The notes under the pieces: generated by a model | What the model saw: the letters and a program-made list of their open reading frames with translations, nothing else | Database searches by the model: none | Told to the model about the DNA's origin: nothing | Translations under genes and position numbers: made by a program | Assembly: GCA_018262285.1 (NCBI GenBank) | Contig: JAGTRX010000005.1 | Location: 1 to 64,000 of the forward strand | From: Pseudomonadota bacterium | GTDB lineage: Bacteria; Pseudomonadota; Gammaproteobacteria; Burkholderiales; Rhodocyclaceae | Length of the DNA stretch: 64,000 nucleotides | Direction: 5' to 3' | Shown here: positions 1-7,789 of the stretch, one piece after another | Layout: the number at the start of each line of letters is the position of its first letter | Numbering within the stretch: the stretch's first letter is position 1

Positions 1-228
1 CAGTGCCGACTTGGGTATTTCCAGTTCGGCCATGGATTTGGCCGAAAGGCGGTCGAAACGGTTGGTGTATTCGAGTACGGCGGCATCGCCGCGCGCTTTC
101 ACATCTTTCAGGATGTTATTGACGACATTGTCGATGCTGTCGTCCTGGGCGCCTTCAAAGGCCAGAATCTGGTCGAGCCGTTGTTTGAAGTCCGCGTCGG
201 TGGTTTTCAGGCGTTTGATGTTGATCAT
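1..228 (-). CDS. hisD: histidinol dehydrogenase, N-terminal part (cut by window edge)
   Basis: The reverse strand from 228 reads [14 protein letters not shown] and stays open to the window edge, 76 codons. HisD oxidises histidinol to histidine in two NAD-dependent steps, the last step of histidine synthesis. Only the N-terminal helical part is visible; no catalytic residue lies here. The start ATG overlaps the hisG stop by four bases (ATGA, 225-228), so translation is probably coupled. The hisG-hisD order is usual in Betaproteobacteria and supports the call more strongly than the short sequence does. Confidence 0.9.
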   Translation of the reverse strand, partial: MINIKRLKTTDADFKQRLDQILAFEGAQDDSIDNVVNNILKDVKARGDAAVLEYTNRFDRLSAKSMAELEIPKSAL

Positions 229-875
229 GGTGATTGCTCCACTGCCCGTCGAAAGGCATCGATGATGGTTTGAATGGTTGAGGTTTTAATCTTTAGCGCC
301 GCCTGGTTCACGACCAGACGACTGGAAATGGGCATGATCTCTTCGACGGCGACGAGGTTGTTGGCTTTCAACGTGCCACCCGTCGACACCAGATCGACAA
401 TGGCATCGGCCAGACCGACCAGCGGTGCCAGTTCCATCGAGCCGTAAAGTTTGATCAAATCAACATGGACGCCCTTGGCGGCAAAATGTTCGCGCGCCGT
501 CTTGATATATTTACTCGCCACTTTGAGGCGGGCACCCTGCTTGACGGCATTCTGGTAGTCGAAACCGGCCGGCACCGCCACCATCATGCGACAGGCGGCA
601 ATTTTAAGGTCGAGCGGCGCGTACAGTCCTTCGCCGCCGTGCTCGATCAACACATCCTTGCCGGCCACGCCCAGATCGGCGGCGCCGTATTGCACATAGG
701 TCGGCACATCGGAAGCGCGGACAATGACCACACGCACACCCGGCTGATTGGTTTCGATAATCAGCTTGCGCGAGGTTTCGGGGTTTTCCTTCGGAACAAT
801 GCCGGCCGCCGCCAGCAACGGAAGCGTTTCTTCAAAGATGCGGCCCTTGGAAAGGGCTATAGTGATGCCGTTCAC
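225..875 (-). CDS. hisG: ATP phosphoribosyltransferase catalytic subunit, short form
   Basis: HisG joins ATP and PRPP, the committed step of histidine synthesis. The 216-aa protein begins [15 protein letters not shown] and contains [13 protein letters not shown] and the PRPP-binding stretch [17 protein letters not shown]. At 216 aa it lacks the C-terminal regulatory domain of the long form (about 300 aa). By family knowledge, short forms need the HisZ subunit for activity and feedback control; hisZ is not in the window. The start is GTG at 875. The promoter region upstream is the left copy of a duplicated segment that also occurs at 6785-6921. Confidence 0.96.
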   Translation of the reverse strand: MNGITIALSKGRIFEETLPLLAAAGIVPKENPETSRKLIIETNQPGVRVVIVRASDVPTYVQYGAADLGVAGKDVLIEHGGEGLYAPLDLKIAACRMMVAVPAGFDYQNAVKQGARLKVASKYIKTAREHFAAKGVHVDLIKLYGSMELAPLVGLADAIVDLVSTGGTLKANNLVAVEEIMPISSRLVVNQAALKIKTSTIQTIIDAFRRAVEQSP

Positions 876-992
876 GGGGATTCTCAGAGTAAAATTTAAT
901 TATACTGCAACGCAGCAACTTGCCCACCGCCCCGACAACCACCAAACCCATCACGAAAGAGTATGAGCGCCATCACTTACGCCCTCGCTGCC
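865..992. repeat. left copy of island-flanking direct repeat
   Basis: This segment runs from the first hisG codons through the intergenic region into the start of a truncated transporter reading frame. It matches 6785-6921 in the same orientation. Over the first 68 bases I count 10 differences, all transitions; after that the match is patchier with small indels, then strong again from ATGAGCGCCATCA. The two copies bracket the RiPP genes. Confidence 0.85.
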
Positions 993-1004
993 GCCAGTTT
1001 CTGA
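963..1004 (+). pseudogene. truncated 5' remnant of the CDF transporter gene
   Basis: ATG at 963 opens a 13-codon frame, MSAITYALAAASF then TGA. Its first ten codons match the start of the intact transporter at 6892 (MSAIIYALTA). The remnant ends where the island begins. It shows that the transporter start once lay directly beside hisG. Confidence 0.75.
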
Positions 1005-1093
1005 TCCCATGCCCTTTTCGCCAGATTGTGTTGACGCGTGCCAACATTTTCCCCACCAACCTGATCCGGGCTTGACACCCGCCAGGAGTCCCC

Positions 1094-2518
1094 ATGCCCC
1101 CTGAATTGCTAATGTCCTTCAAGCCCACCATCACGGTCTTTGCCGACGGCGATGACCTGCTGGCCGCCGACGAGGATCGGCACGCCCTGCGCCTGATTGC
1201 GCCGGCGGCTCCCCTGCGCCGCCTGCTTGAAGCCCTGCAGGCGGGCGCACAAAGCGCCGCCAGCCTGTGCCGGAGTGAGCCTGGCGACCCCGATGCCGAA
1301 ATACTGCCCGTCGTTTTGCAGCGTCTGGCCGACAAGGGCTTTTTGCGCCTGACCTGGATGATCGGCGAACGCCGCCTGGCCACGCTCGAACCCTCTGCCA
1401 CCTTTCGCGTTCAGGAACCTGCCCTGACTGGCCGTTTCCGTCTTTCGCGCTTTGCCTTCCTGCGTCGCGAGGATGACGCCATGATCGTCGAAAGCGGTCT
1501 TGGCCATGCCCATCTCGTCCTCCATGATGAGATCCTGGCTGGACTCACCAGCCGGCTCGCCCGCCCGTATGATGCCGAAGAACTGTCGCGCTGCACGCCG
1601 GAAAGTGGCGACGAAGCATTTTCTGGCGCAGCCGCGACCACCCTGCTCTGGCTGCTCGTCAATGCCGGCGCTGCCTTTGCCTGTGACGAGCAGGGGCAAA
1701 TCGAGGAAGACCAGCGCACGGCTCTGCGCCAATGGGAATTCCACGATCTTCTTTTCCACAGCCGCAGCCGCGCCGGCCGTTACGGCAGGCCGTTTGGCGT
1801 TCCCTTCCGTTTTCTCGGCAAAATTCCTGCCCTGCCCGCCAGCAAGCCGCCCATGTCGGCAACGCGGATCGCCCTGCCCCGACCCGATCTTGAAGCTCTG
1901 GCCAGAAGCGACCCGCCCTTCTCGGCCGTCAGCGAGTCCCGCGCTTCCCTGCGCCCGGACAGGCGCCTGCCGCTGACACTCGACCAGCTGGCCGAATTTC
2001 TCTACCGCAGCCTGCGCATGCGCAAACTGCTGCCCGCCCAGCCTGAAAAAGGCCATCATTACGAAGCCAGCTTTCGCCCCTGCTGCTCGGGTGGCGCCAT
2101 TCACCCGCTGGAAGCCTATCTCGCCGTCCAGCAAGTCGAAGGGCTGGCACCCGGTTTTTACCATTACGATGCCCGCGATCATGTACTGGAACACCTGTCT
2201 GGGCTGACGCCACCAGTGCAACGCCTGCTGGCCGACACCTCGGCCGCCATGAACCTCGCCGGACCGGCCGATGTGTCGCTGACGCTGGCCGCCCGTGTTC
2301 CGCGCGTGACCTGGAAATACCAGTCCTTCGCCTACGCCCTCATCCTCAAGGACGTCGGTGCCCTCTACCAGCAAATGAATCTGGTGGCGACTGCACAGGG
2401 ACTCGCGGCCTGCGCCATCGGCACCGGTAATTTCGAAGCATTCGCCCAAGCCTCCGGGCTCGACCCCTGCGAGGAAACCGCCGTCGGCGAGTTTGTCCTC
2501 TGCGGCCGCCCGGCTTGA
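1094..2518 (+). CDS. SagB-type FMN-dependent azoline dehydrogenase of a RiPP cluster
   Basis: The C-terminal half (about residues 250-474) is a nitroreductase-fold SagB/McbC-type domain: a flavin-site stretch FRPCCSGGAIHPLEAYLAV near residue 328 and WKYQSFAYALILKDVGALYQ near residue 407, holding the Lys-Tyr pair typical of azoline oxidases. Such enzymes oxidise thiazoline/oxazoline rings to thiazole/oxazole after a YcaO cyclodehydratase has made them. The N-terminal 200 residues resemble the substrate-docking region of SagB-like proteins (weak, by eye). AGGAG at 1084-1088 sits well for ATG 1094. The precursor gene follows 123 bp downstream on the same strand, and the YcaO partner is convergent at 4362-6677. 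Confidence 0.88.
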   Translation: MPPELLMSFKPTITVFADGDDLLAADEDRHALRLIAPAAPLRRLLEALQAGAQSAASLCRSEPGDPDAEILPVVLQRLADKGFLRLTWMIGERRLATLEPSATFRVQEPALTGRFRLSRFAFLRREDDAMIVESGLGHAHLVLHDEILAGLTSRLARPYDAEELSRCTPESGDEAFSGAAATTLLWLLVNAGAAFACDEQGQIEEDQRTALRQWEFHDLLFHSRSRAGRYGRPFGVPFRFLGKIPALPASKPPMSATRIALPRPDLEALARSDPPFSAVSESRASLRPDRRLPLTLDQLAEFLYRSLRMRKLLPAQPEKGHHYEASFRPCCSGGAIHPLEAYLAVQQVEGLAPGFYHYDARDHVLEHLSGLTPPVQRLLADTSAAMNLAGPADVSLTLAARVPRVTWKYQSFAYALILKDVGALYQQMNLVATAQGLAACAIGTGNFEAFAQASGLDPCEETAVGEFVLCGRPA

Positions 2519-2641
2519 AAGCAGCATTTTTTCGGTAATTTTTCCTTGCGCAGGGTCACCGCGAAGCGTATTTTGACGGGGTATAAATTGTTTCATCAGC
2601 CCAGCCGTATTTTCGGCAACTCACATCAAGGAGGATGCAGC

Positions 2642-3364
2642 ATGAATAACCGCCCCATCAACGACGAGGAACTGTCCGCTTCTGCCAGTGCGAACGTGTC
2701 TTGTTTTCGTTGCATGAACCCCACGGGACTGCAGGACGAAGACCTGGCCAACTGCACCGAGGGTCAAGGACGATGCGCTGCATGCGCATGCCGCATCCCA
2801 GAAGTGCAGGACGAGGAACTCACAGCCTTGTCGGCTTACCCCTGCACGACCTGTAGCAATCTCTGCAGTAGAAATAATCCAGCAGCATTTCATGACGAAG
2901 AACTCACAGCATGGTCGGCTACCCCCTACGCAGCCCGTATCTGCACCTTCGTAGTGGAGAAAGACGAAGACTTGTCCATGAATGCAGAAGCCCAACGGCA
3001 GTGCTTTTACTGCCGGCCATCTCCGGCCGAGCTTCAGGACGAAGACTTGGCCATGAATGCTACCCAAATGCATTGTGGCGCTTGTTTCTGCACACACACA
3101 CAGGTCAAAGTGCAGGACGAAGACTTGTCCATCAAGTTGGAGGTTCAACGACAGTGTATTCGACAGTGTATTTGCAACCACCGGTCTCCGGCTGAGGTTC
3201 AGGACGAAGATTTAGCGATCAAGGCAGAGGCACCAGTGTGCATCGTGTGCCGCCTCTCACCTGCCGAAATGCAGGACGAGGAACTCGCCAGTGCGCCGGA
3301 ATTACAGCTTCGCCAGTGTTACCGCTGCGCCAGTCCAAGCTCTGCCGACCTACCGACAGACTGA
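2642..3364 (+). CDS. multi-core Cys-rich RiPP precursor with nine DE(E/D)L units
   Basis: 240 aa starting MNNRPINDEEL behind a strong AAGGAGG (2628-2634, 7-nt spacing). No enzyme domain, signal peptide or membrane segment. The motif DE(E/D)L recurs nine times, its Asp at residues 8, 32, 57, 85, 108, 133, 159, 188 and 212 (period 23-29), usually preceded by Q. Each is followed by 8-15 residues and then a Cys cluster: CFRC, CAACAC, CTTCSNLC, a lone C at 101, CFYC, CGACFC, CIRQCIC, CIVC, CYRC; 22 Cys in total. Several units end in PAE, PE, PAA or PTG just before the next motif. Inference: the YcaO/SagB pair converts core Cys to thiazol(in)es, with DE(E/D)L as repeated recognition site. I recognise no described family. 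An alternative is an unmodified metal-binding protein. Confidence 0.85.
   Translation: MNNRPINDEELSASASANVSCFRCMNPTGLQDEDLANCTEGQGRCAACACRIPEVQDEELTALSAYPCTTCSNLCSRNNPAAFHDEELTAWSATPYAARICTFVVEKDEDLSMNAEAQRQCFYCRPSPAELQDEDLAMNATQMHCGACFCTHTQVKVQDEDLSIKLEVQRQCIRQCICNHRSPAEVQDEDLAIKAEAPVCIVCRLSPAEMQDEELASAPELQLRQCYRCASPSSADLPTD
2663..3286 (+). repeat. nine imperfect tandem repeat units inside the precursor gene
   Basis: Units begin at the DE(E/D)L codons, often written caggacgaagacttg. Units 5 to 8 are closest to each other at DNA level (gacgaagacttg followed by tccatgaatgc or gccatgaatgc recurs), which suggests recent unit duplication; units 1 to 4 are more diverged. Unit lengths are 24, 25, 28, 23, 25, 26, 29 and 24 codons; the ninth unit runs to the stop. 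Confidence 0.88.
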
Positions 3365-3383
3365 CCAATCAACCAACCAGCAA

Positions 3384-3418
3384 ACGGGCGTTTCCCCGCG
3401 AGGAGACGCCCGTTTTTT
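3384..3418 (+). terminator. rho-independent terminator after the precursor gene
   Basis: A 12-bp stem (acgggcgtttcc with ggagacgcccgt, one G-T pair), a six-base loop and a T6 run, 20 bp after the precursor stop. On the other strand only three T follow, so it may also weakly end the convergent acetyltransferase transcript. Confidence 0.88.
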
Positions 3419-3445
3419 ATTACCTACCGGGAAAACCCGAAGCGC

Positions 3446-4339
3446 TCAAGCCGGCGCTGCGTAGAACTCACAAGTGCCGACCTGCTGCCAGCCAAAGCGC
3501 TCCATCAAGGCAATCGAGGCACGATTGTTCGGCCGCACCAGCGCCCAGGGCGGCAGCTTGCAGCAGTCCTTGAGGCGCTCTAGCGAAAGCGCTGCAATCC
3601 AGTCTGCCAGGCTGCTTCCCCAGTGGCGGCGGGCAACGGCAATGCTGCTGAAAAAGCCGGAATCCGTACATTCCGAATAGCCAACCACACTACCGGTTTT
3701 TTCCTCAACCGCAACAATCATCCAGCTATCGGCGCTATCGAGGATATCGGCCAGCATCTCCCCGCTCGTCGGCGGAACCACGCCCTCATTGACAAAGGCT
3801 TTGTTCATCAATTCGGCAATCCCAGAATCGAACGCCGCATCGCCGCCGGTATAGTGGCGGCAGGAAAATCCGGGAACCGGCTCAACACTTGGTATTTTAT
3901 CGCCAGCGCCCATCACCAGGCTGGTTTCCAGATGAACAAAGTCGGTAGCCAGAAGAAATTGGCGCACATCGTCCTGAAAACCTGGAACCCCGGCAATCAT
4001 GCGGGGAACCCCCTGTTGGCGCAGCGCCGTCCCGACCACCGCCTTCAACGCCCGGCCTATGCCCTGACGGCGGCTTCCTTTCCGCACCCAGAACATCAAC
4101 ATCTGGCTGCAGTCTTGATAAAACGGCCGGCGACCGGCGGCCATGACACCTTCAACGCAATCGCCGCGGCGGGCAACCAGCACCACGCTGTTTTGGCGGA
4201 AAGGCTCGTCCACCATCGACTGCCACATGGAACGCATGGGCGCGTTCTCAACCAGCAGTTGTTCTTCGCCAAGCATGCGCGCCAGCGCTGCATAGTGCTC
4301 CGGCGCAAGCGTTTCGATGATGAGTTCTGGGGGTGGCAT
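3446..4339 (-). CDS. tandem GNAT-family N-acetyltransferase in the RiPP island
   Basis: 297 aa with two GNAT folds. The N-terminal one carries the acetyl-CoA loop RRQGIG near residue 90-95. The C-terminal one ends with the usual PNNRASIALMERFGW helix, but its expected acetyl-CoA loop reads ARRHWGSSLAD, so that site looks degenerate. GNATs transfer acetyl groups from acetyl-CoA to amines. The gene lies 22 bp downstream of the YcaO gene on the same strand, so the two are probably co-transcribed, convergent to the precursor. Possible roles, all inference: N-acetylation of the mature peptides, self-protection, or an unrelated passenger. Confidence 0.8.
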   Translation of the reverse strand: MPPPELIIETLAPEHYAALARMLGEEQLLVENAPMRSMWQSMVDEPFRQNSVVLVARRGDCVEGVMAAGRRPFYQDCSQMLMFWVRKGSRRQGIGRALKAVVGTALRQQGVPRMIAGVPGFQDDVRQFLLATDFVHLETSLVMGAGDKIPSVEPVPGFSCRHYTGGDAAFDSGIAELMNKAFVNEGVVPPTSGEMLADILDSADSWMIVAVEEKTGSVVGYSECTDSGFFSSIAVARRHWGSSLADWIAALSLERLKDCCKLPPWALVRPNNRASIALMERFGWQQVGTCEFYAAPA

Positions 4340-4361
4340 GGTGTTTCCTGGCGAGGAGGGG

Positions 4362-6677
4362 TCAAAGGAAGAAGGGGATGGGATTGAGTTCGCTTTCGTC
4401 GGCCGGACGGTCGCGCCAGCCCATTCTGACCGGAACCTCGTACAACCTGGACGCGCCGCGCCGGTTCCAGAAATGGCAAAGGCCGGGCACGGCTACTCGC
4501 ACGCACGATAGTGGCAGGTCGGGGCGGCCGAGATCCTGCACAATGAAATCGTGCTTGTCCGCTACCAGCGCGATACAGTGGCGCAGGGCATCGGCGAGCG
4601 TCGCAAAATGTGGCGGCGGCAGATCGCGCACATCCAGCGGTGGTTCATCCGCCGCTTGCAGATAGGGGTGGCCAGACAGGGTTTCCTGATCGATCCATTG
4701 CTGGAAATCCGGATCGGCGGTGGACGCCGATTTGCCGTTCTGGTGGTCAAACAGCAGGATCTGGTTAAGTTCGGTCAGGGCGCGCAAGGCAGCCAGCCGG
4801 CCATCGAGATGGGCGCCAAAACCCATCAGGATGCGGCCGCCGGAATGGGTGGCGGAAAGCGCGACCGCCACCGGAATACCGAGGTCGGTGGTCAGGTCGA
4901 GCAGATGGAAGTTGCGGCCAATCGAGGCGTAATGTGCCTGCATGCGGGCGATGAAGGCGTCGTCCAGACCAGCGGTGGAAATGGCGCGCCGTTGCAGGCG
5001 GTTGTACCACCAGAGGCTGATGGCGTCGCGCTCGACGAGTTCAAGAAAACCTTGCAGGATAGCTTCTTCCAGGCTGCCACCGGAAGCGCAGCCGTTGGAG
5101 TCGGCAAAACAGAAGGGATGGTCGCCGGGCAGCCTATCGGCACGGTAGTCGAAATGGCAAAAGCGACTTGGCAGCCAACGTTCGGCATCGTCCCTGAGCG
5201 ACCACGCCGGCGACCAGTCGATAATGGCCTCTTCACGGAAAGGCTCGGGGATGTGACCCATGTCGCCCAAGCTTTGGTTCAGGGTTTGGCGTTCTGCGTA
5301 CTGGCGGGCGCTGAACTGGAGCAGCAGACGGGGGTCGGGCGCACAATCGCCGAGATCGCGCCAGCGCGCCTGCCGCCGCCTTTCGCTGCCGGACCACTGG
5401 CAGGCGTGGCGCTCGATGGCTTCGGCCAGGCAACTGATCCTGGCCTGCGCGTCGCTCAGTCCCTTGCCGGATGCGCCACCCGGACGGCCGAGCGTGCGGT
5501 TTTGCCGTGGGTCGGCCGGAGCACTGGCGCCCTGTGAGGCGGAATAGACGAACAAGCCGTCGGCAGGCGAGGTGAACTGGATGGCGGAGACAATACCAGT
5601 CAGCGGGCTGACGATGGTTTCCAGCTTTTGCAGCACGTCCGCCGGTTCCAGCGCGCGCCAGCCACCGTCTGCGTCGCGCAGGATGGAATCCCCGGCCAGG
5701 ATTACAGGCCTTGGGCGATCTTCCTGCCCGCTGACTGGCGTGCCGCAAGACGGGCAGTCGGCAAAACGGGGCAGCGGGTGGAGTTCACGCGCCGCTTCGG
5801 CGGTCGTCCAGGAAAGCAGATGGCGTTCGATATCCTGACGGCGCCCCAGGGCGTATTCGGCAAGCTCACGCGCCGCCAGCGCTTGCGCCAGCGCCAGCGT
5901 TGCCTTCGTCCAGGCACGCGCCGGGCGTGGACCCGATGGCGTAGGCGACACGACGCGGTCGCCGGGGCGGTGCTCAACCATGCGGCGCACCAGGCAGTGA
6001 TAACAGGCGCCACCTTCAACATGCGGCGCAATGACCGGGCCAAGCGAGGGGCGCAAGCCGCCTGGCTTGAAGGGAATCCAGGCCTTGCCAGCTTTTTGCG
6101 CCTGTTCCGCCCAATCGCGCAGCCCCGGCTGCAGGTAATCTTCGACCACGACGAGGGTGAGCGTGGCCGTTTCCGGTGTGGTAACGGTCAACCCTTCGGA
6201 GAGCAGCAGCGCGGCGAGGTCAGCCGAGGCAGCATGGCCGGCAGCGCCGTCACTGCCAAAGGGCAGAATAGCCACAGTAAACGCCGCCAGCTTGCCGGCG
6301 CTGGTTTCGGGTTCCAGGCCAGAGGCGCAAAGCCAGGCCAGGCGGGCGTGATCGGCGCGAGAATCGACCGGAATGACGTAGCCCTTGTTGACCATGGCAG
6401 CCAGGAAGTCGGCAAACGCATTTTCCTGCCCGGTACCCAACTTGGCCGCGAGGGCATGGATGATTTGGGCGCGGTTGTAGCGGCCATCGAGCAGGGGCAG
6501 GATGTGGACGTAGAACGGATCGTTGAGCTTGATGCTACGTTCTTCTGAAAGCAGCAAGAATTTGTTCCCGGTAAATTCGTGCAGTGAGAAATGCGGGGCA
6601 AGCATCAGGCGACTTTCGCCTGTGTCCGTGCCGGCAGTAGCGGACTGTTCGCCGGCGCGGGGCTTTATATTTTCCAT
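4362..6677 (-). CDS. fused RRE / E1-like / YcaO azoline cyclodehydratase
   Basis: 771 aa from ATG 6677, chosen for GAGGA ten bases upstream; an in-frame ATG at 6746 would add 23 residues. Residues about 25-105 look like a winged-helix RiPP recognition element (LLLSEERSIKL, LLDGRYNRAQII, NKGYVIPV). About 110-345 is an E1/ThiF-like scaffold with two zinc-type Cys pairs, CYHC and CPSC. About 360-771 is YcaO: CLAEAIERHAC, then SNGCASGGSLEEAI and ELVERDAISLWW for ATP/Mg. This class activates backbone amides with ATP and cyclises Cys/Ser/Thr to azolines. The C-terminus is NPIPFFL, not the PxPxP end common in azoline-forming YcaO proteins. The partner dehydrogenase and substrate are encoded convergently. 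Confidence 0.93.
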   Translation of the reverse strand: MENIKPRAGEQSATAGTDTGESRLMLAPHFSLHEFTGNKFLLLSEERSIKLNDPFYVHILPLLDGRYNRAQIIHALAAKLGTGQENAFADFLAAMVNKGYVIPVDSRADHARLAWLCASGLEPETSAGKLAAFTVAILPFGSDGAAGHAASADLAALLLSEGLTVTTPETATLTLVVVEDYLQPGLRDWAEQAQKAGKAWIPFKPGGLRPSLGPVIAPHVEGGACYHCLVRRMVEHRPGDRVVSPTPSGPRPARAWTKATLALAQALAARELAEYALGRRQDIERHLLSWTTAEAARELHPLPRFADCPSCGTPVSGQEDRPRPVILAGDSILRDADGGWRALEPADVLQKLETIVSPLTGIVSAIQFTSPADGLFVYSASQGASAPADPRQNRTLGRPGGASGKGLSDAQARISCLAEAIERHACQWSGSERRRQARWRDLGDCAPDPRLLLQFSARQYAERQTLNQSLGDMGHIPEPFREEAIIDWSPAWSLRDDAERWLPSRFCHFDYRADRLPGDHPFCFADSNGCASGGSLEEAILQGFLELVERDAISLWWYNRLQRRAISTAGLDDAFIARMQAHYASIGRNFHLLDLTTDLGIPVAVALSATHSGGRILMGFGAHLDGRLAALRALTELNQILLFDHQNGKSASTADPDFQQWIDQETLSGHPYLQAADEPPLDVRDLPPPHFATLADALRHCIALVADKHDFIVQDLGRPDLPLSCVRVAVPGLCHFWNRRGASRLYEVPVRMGWRDRPADESELNPIPFFL

Positions 6678-6784
6678 GTCGATTTTTTCCTCGTCTATCC
6701 AAGGGTCAAGTATACCGCCTGTGCCAACCGGTTTGCTCGCTAGCAAGGACTGAGCCTAGTCAAAATGCGGCTTCTGGAGGGGAC

Positions 6785-6921
6785 ATGCCGCTCACAGGAA
6801 TTCTCGGAGTAAAATTTGACTGTACTGCAACGTGGCAACTTGCCCACCGTCCCAACCCGCCCTGAACCCACCAAGAAAAACGAGAGAACGCATGAGCGCC
6901 ATCATTTACGCCCTCACCGCC
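6785..6921. repeat. right copy of island-flanking direct repeat
   Basis: Counterpart of 865-992. It begins with a relic of the hisG start (atgccgctcacagg), continues through the shared intergenic sequence including ggagtaaaattt and gcaacttgcccaccg, and ends in the first ten codons of the transporter. It supplies the transporter's present promoter region. Confidence 0.85.
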
Positions 6922-7788
6922 AATGCCGGCATTGCCGCCAGCAAGGCTGCCGCCGCCGTCTACACCGGTTCCACCGCCATGATGGCCGAAGCTGTCCATA
7001 GCGGCGCCGACTGCGCCAACCAACTGTTGCTGCTGTTCGGGCTCAAACAATCCAGGCGTCCGCCCTCGCCCCAACACCCGCTGGGCTACGGCAAAGCGAC
7101 CTACTTCTGGTCATTCATGGTCGCCGTCATGCTCTTTACACTCGGCGGCGCTTTTTCGATGTACGAAGGCATCCACAAGTTGATGCACCCCGAACCCCTG
7201 CATGACCCGTGGATTGCCATTATCGTGCTCAGTGTCGGCATTGTGCTGGAGGCCTGGTCTTTGCGCGGCTGCATCCATGAAATTCACGAAAAAGCCGGCA
7301 AGGTATCGCTGATTTCCTATTTCCGCGAAAGCCGCGAATCGGAACTGATTGTCATCATGGGCGAGGACATCGCGGCTCTTGCCGGTCTGGCGCTGGCGCT
7401 CATCGCCATCCTGCTGGCAATTCTGACTGGCAATCCGATCTTTGATGCGCTCGGCAGCGTTGGCGTTGGCGCGCTCCTCATCATCGTCGCCATCGGCGTC
7501 GGCGCCCAGGTCAAGAGCCTGCTGGTCGGTGAATCCGCCGCACCGGAACGCGAACAGGCCATCTCCCACTGGTTGGCTGCCCGCCCCGAAATTGCCGAAA
7601 TGTATAGCCTGATCACTTACCAGATGGGCAGCTATATCTTCGTCGCCGTCAAGGCGCGCATGGCTGAGTCGGAATCCGCCAGACACCTGACCGATGCCAT
7701 CAATGTCGTGCAGGATGGACTCAAGCAAAACTTTCCGGAAATTCGCTGGATCTTTTTCGAGCCCGACGATAAACGCGACAATCGTTAA
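6892..7788 (+). CDS. cation diffusion facilitator (CDF) family transporter
   Basis: 298 aa beginning MSAIIYALTANAGIAASK. CDF proteins are inner-membrane antiporters exporting divalent metals such as Zn, Co, Fe or Mn against protons. Several hydrophobic spans are visible, with AEAVHSGADCANQLLLLFG (HxxxD-type metal site in the second span), a second polar pair around MGEDIAALAGLALALI, and a soluble C-terminal domain. I chose ATG 6892 over the upstream in-frame ATG at 6832 because the protein then starts at the conserved region and matches the truncated copy at 963. Metal specificity cannot be told. It was probably the original neighbour of hisG before the RiPP island arrived. Confidence 0.9.
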   Translation: MSAIIYALTANAGIAASKAAAAVYTGSTAMMAEAVHSGADCANQLLLLFGLKQSRRPPSPQHPLGYGKATYFWSFMVAVMLFTLGGAFSMYEGIHKLMHPEPLHDPWIAIIVLSVGIVLEAWSLRGCIHEIHEKAGKVSLISYFRESRESELIVIMGEDIAALAGLALALIAILLAILTGNPIFDALGSVGVGALLIIVAIGVGAQVKSLLVGESAAPEREQAISHWLAARPEIAEMYSLITYQMGSYIFVAVKARMAESESARHLTDAINVVQDGLKQNFPEIRWIFFEPDDKRDNR

Positions 7789-7789
7789 A

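Noticed and set aside
2573..2587. TTGACG at 2573 and TATAAA at 2582 as a promoter for the precursor
   Set aside because: The two boxes are only three bases apart, so they cannot be a -35/-10 pair; no better pair was found.
2621..3181. A 186-codon minus-strand frame opposite the RiPP precursor
   Set aside because: Its GQVFVL repeats are simply the complement of the DE(E/D)L codons; no ribosome site; the plus-strand reading has a strong Shine-Dalgarno and a terminator.
2663..3286. A regularly spaced repeat that could suggest a CRISPR array
   Set aside because: Repeats are short (about 15 bp), degenerate at codon third positions, spaced in multiples of three and translated; no cas genes.
2642..3364. 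The precursor as a graspetide (omega-ester peptide) because of its acidic repeats
   Set aside because: No ATP-grasp ligase gene is near; the neighbours are YcaO and an FMN dehydrogenase, and the cores are Cys-rich.
6892..7788. The CDF transporter as exporter of the RiPP product
   Set aside because: CDF proteins move metal ions, and the flanking duplication shows the gene was at this site before the island arrived.
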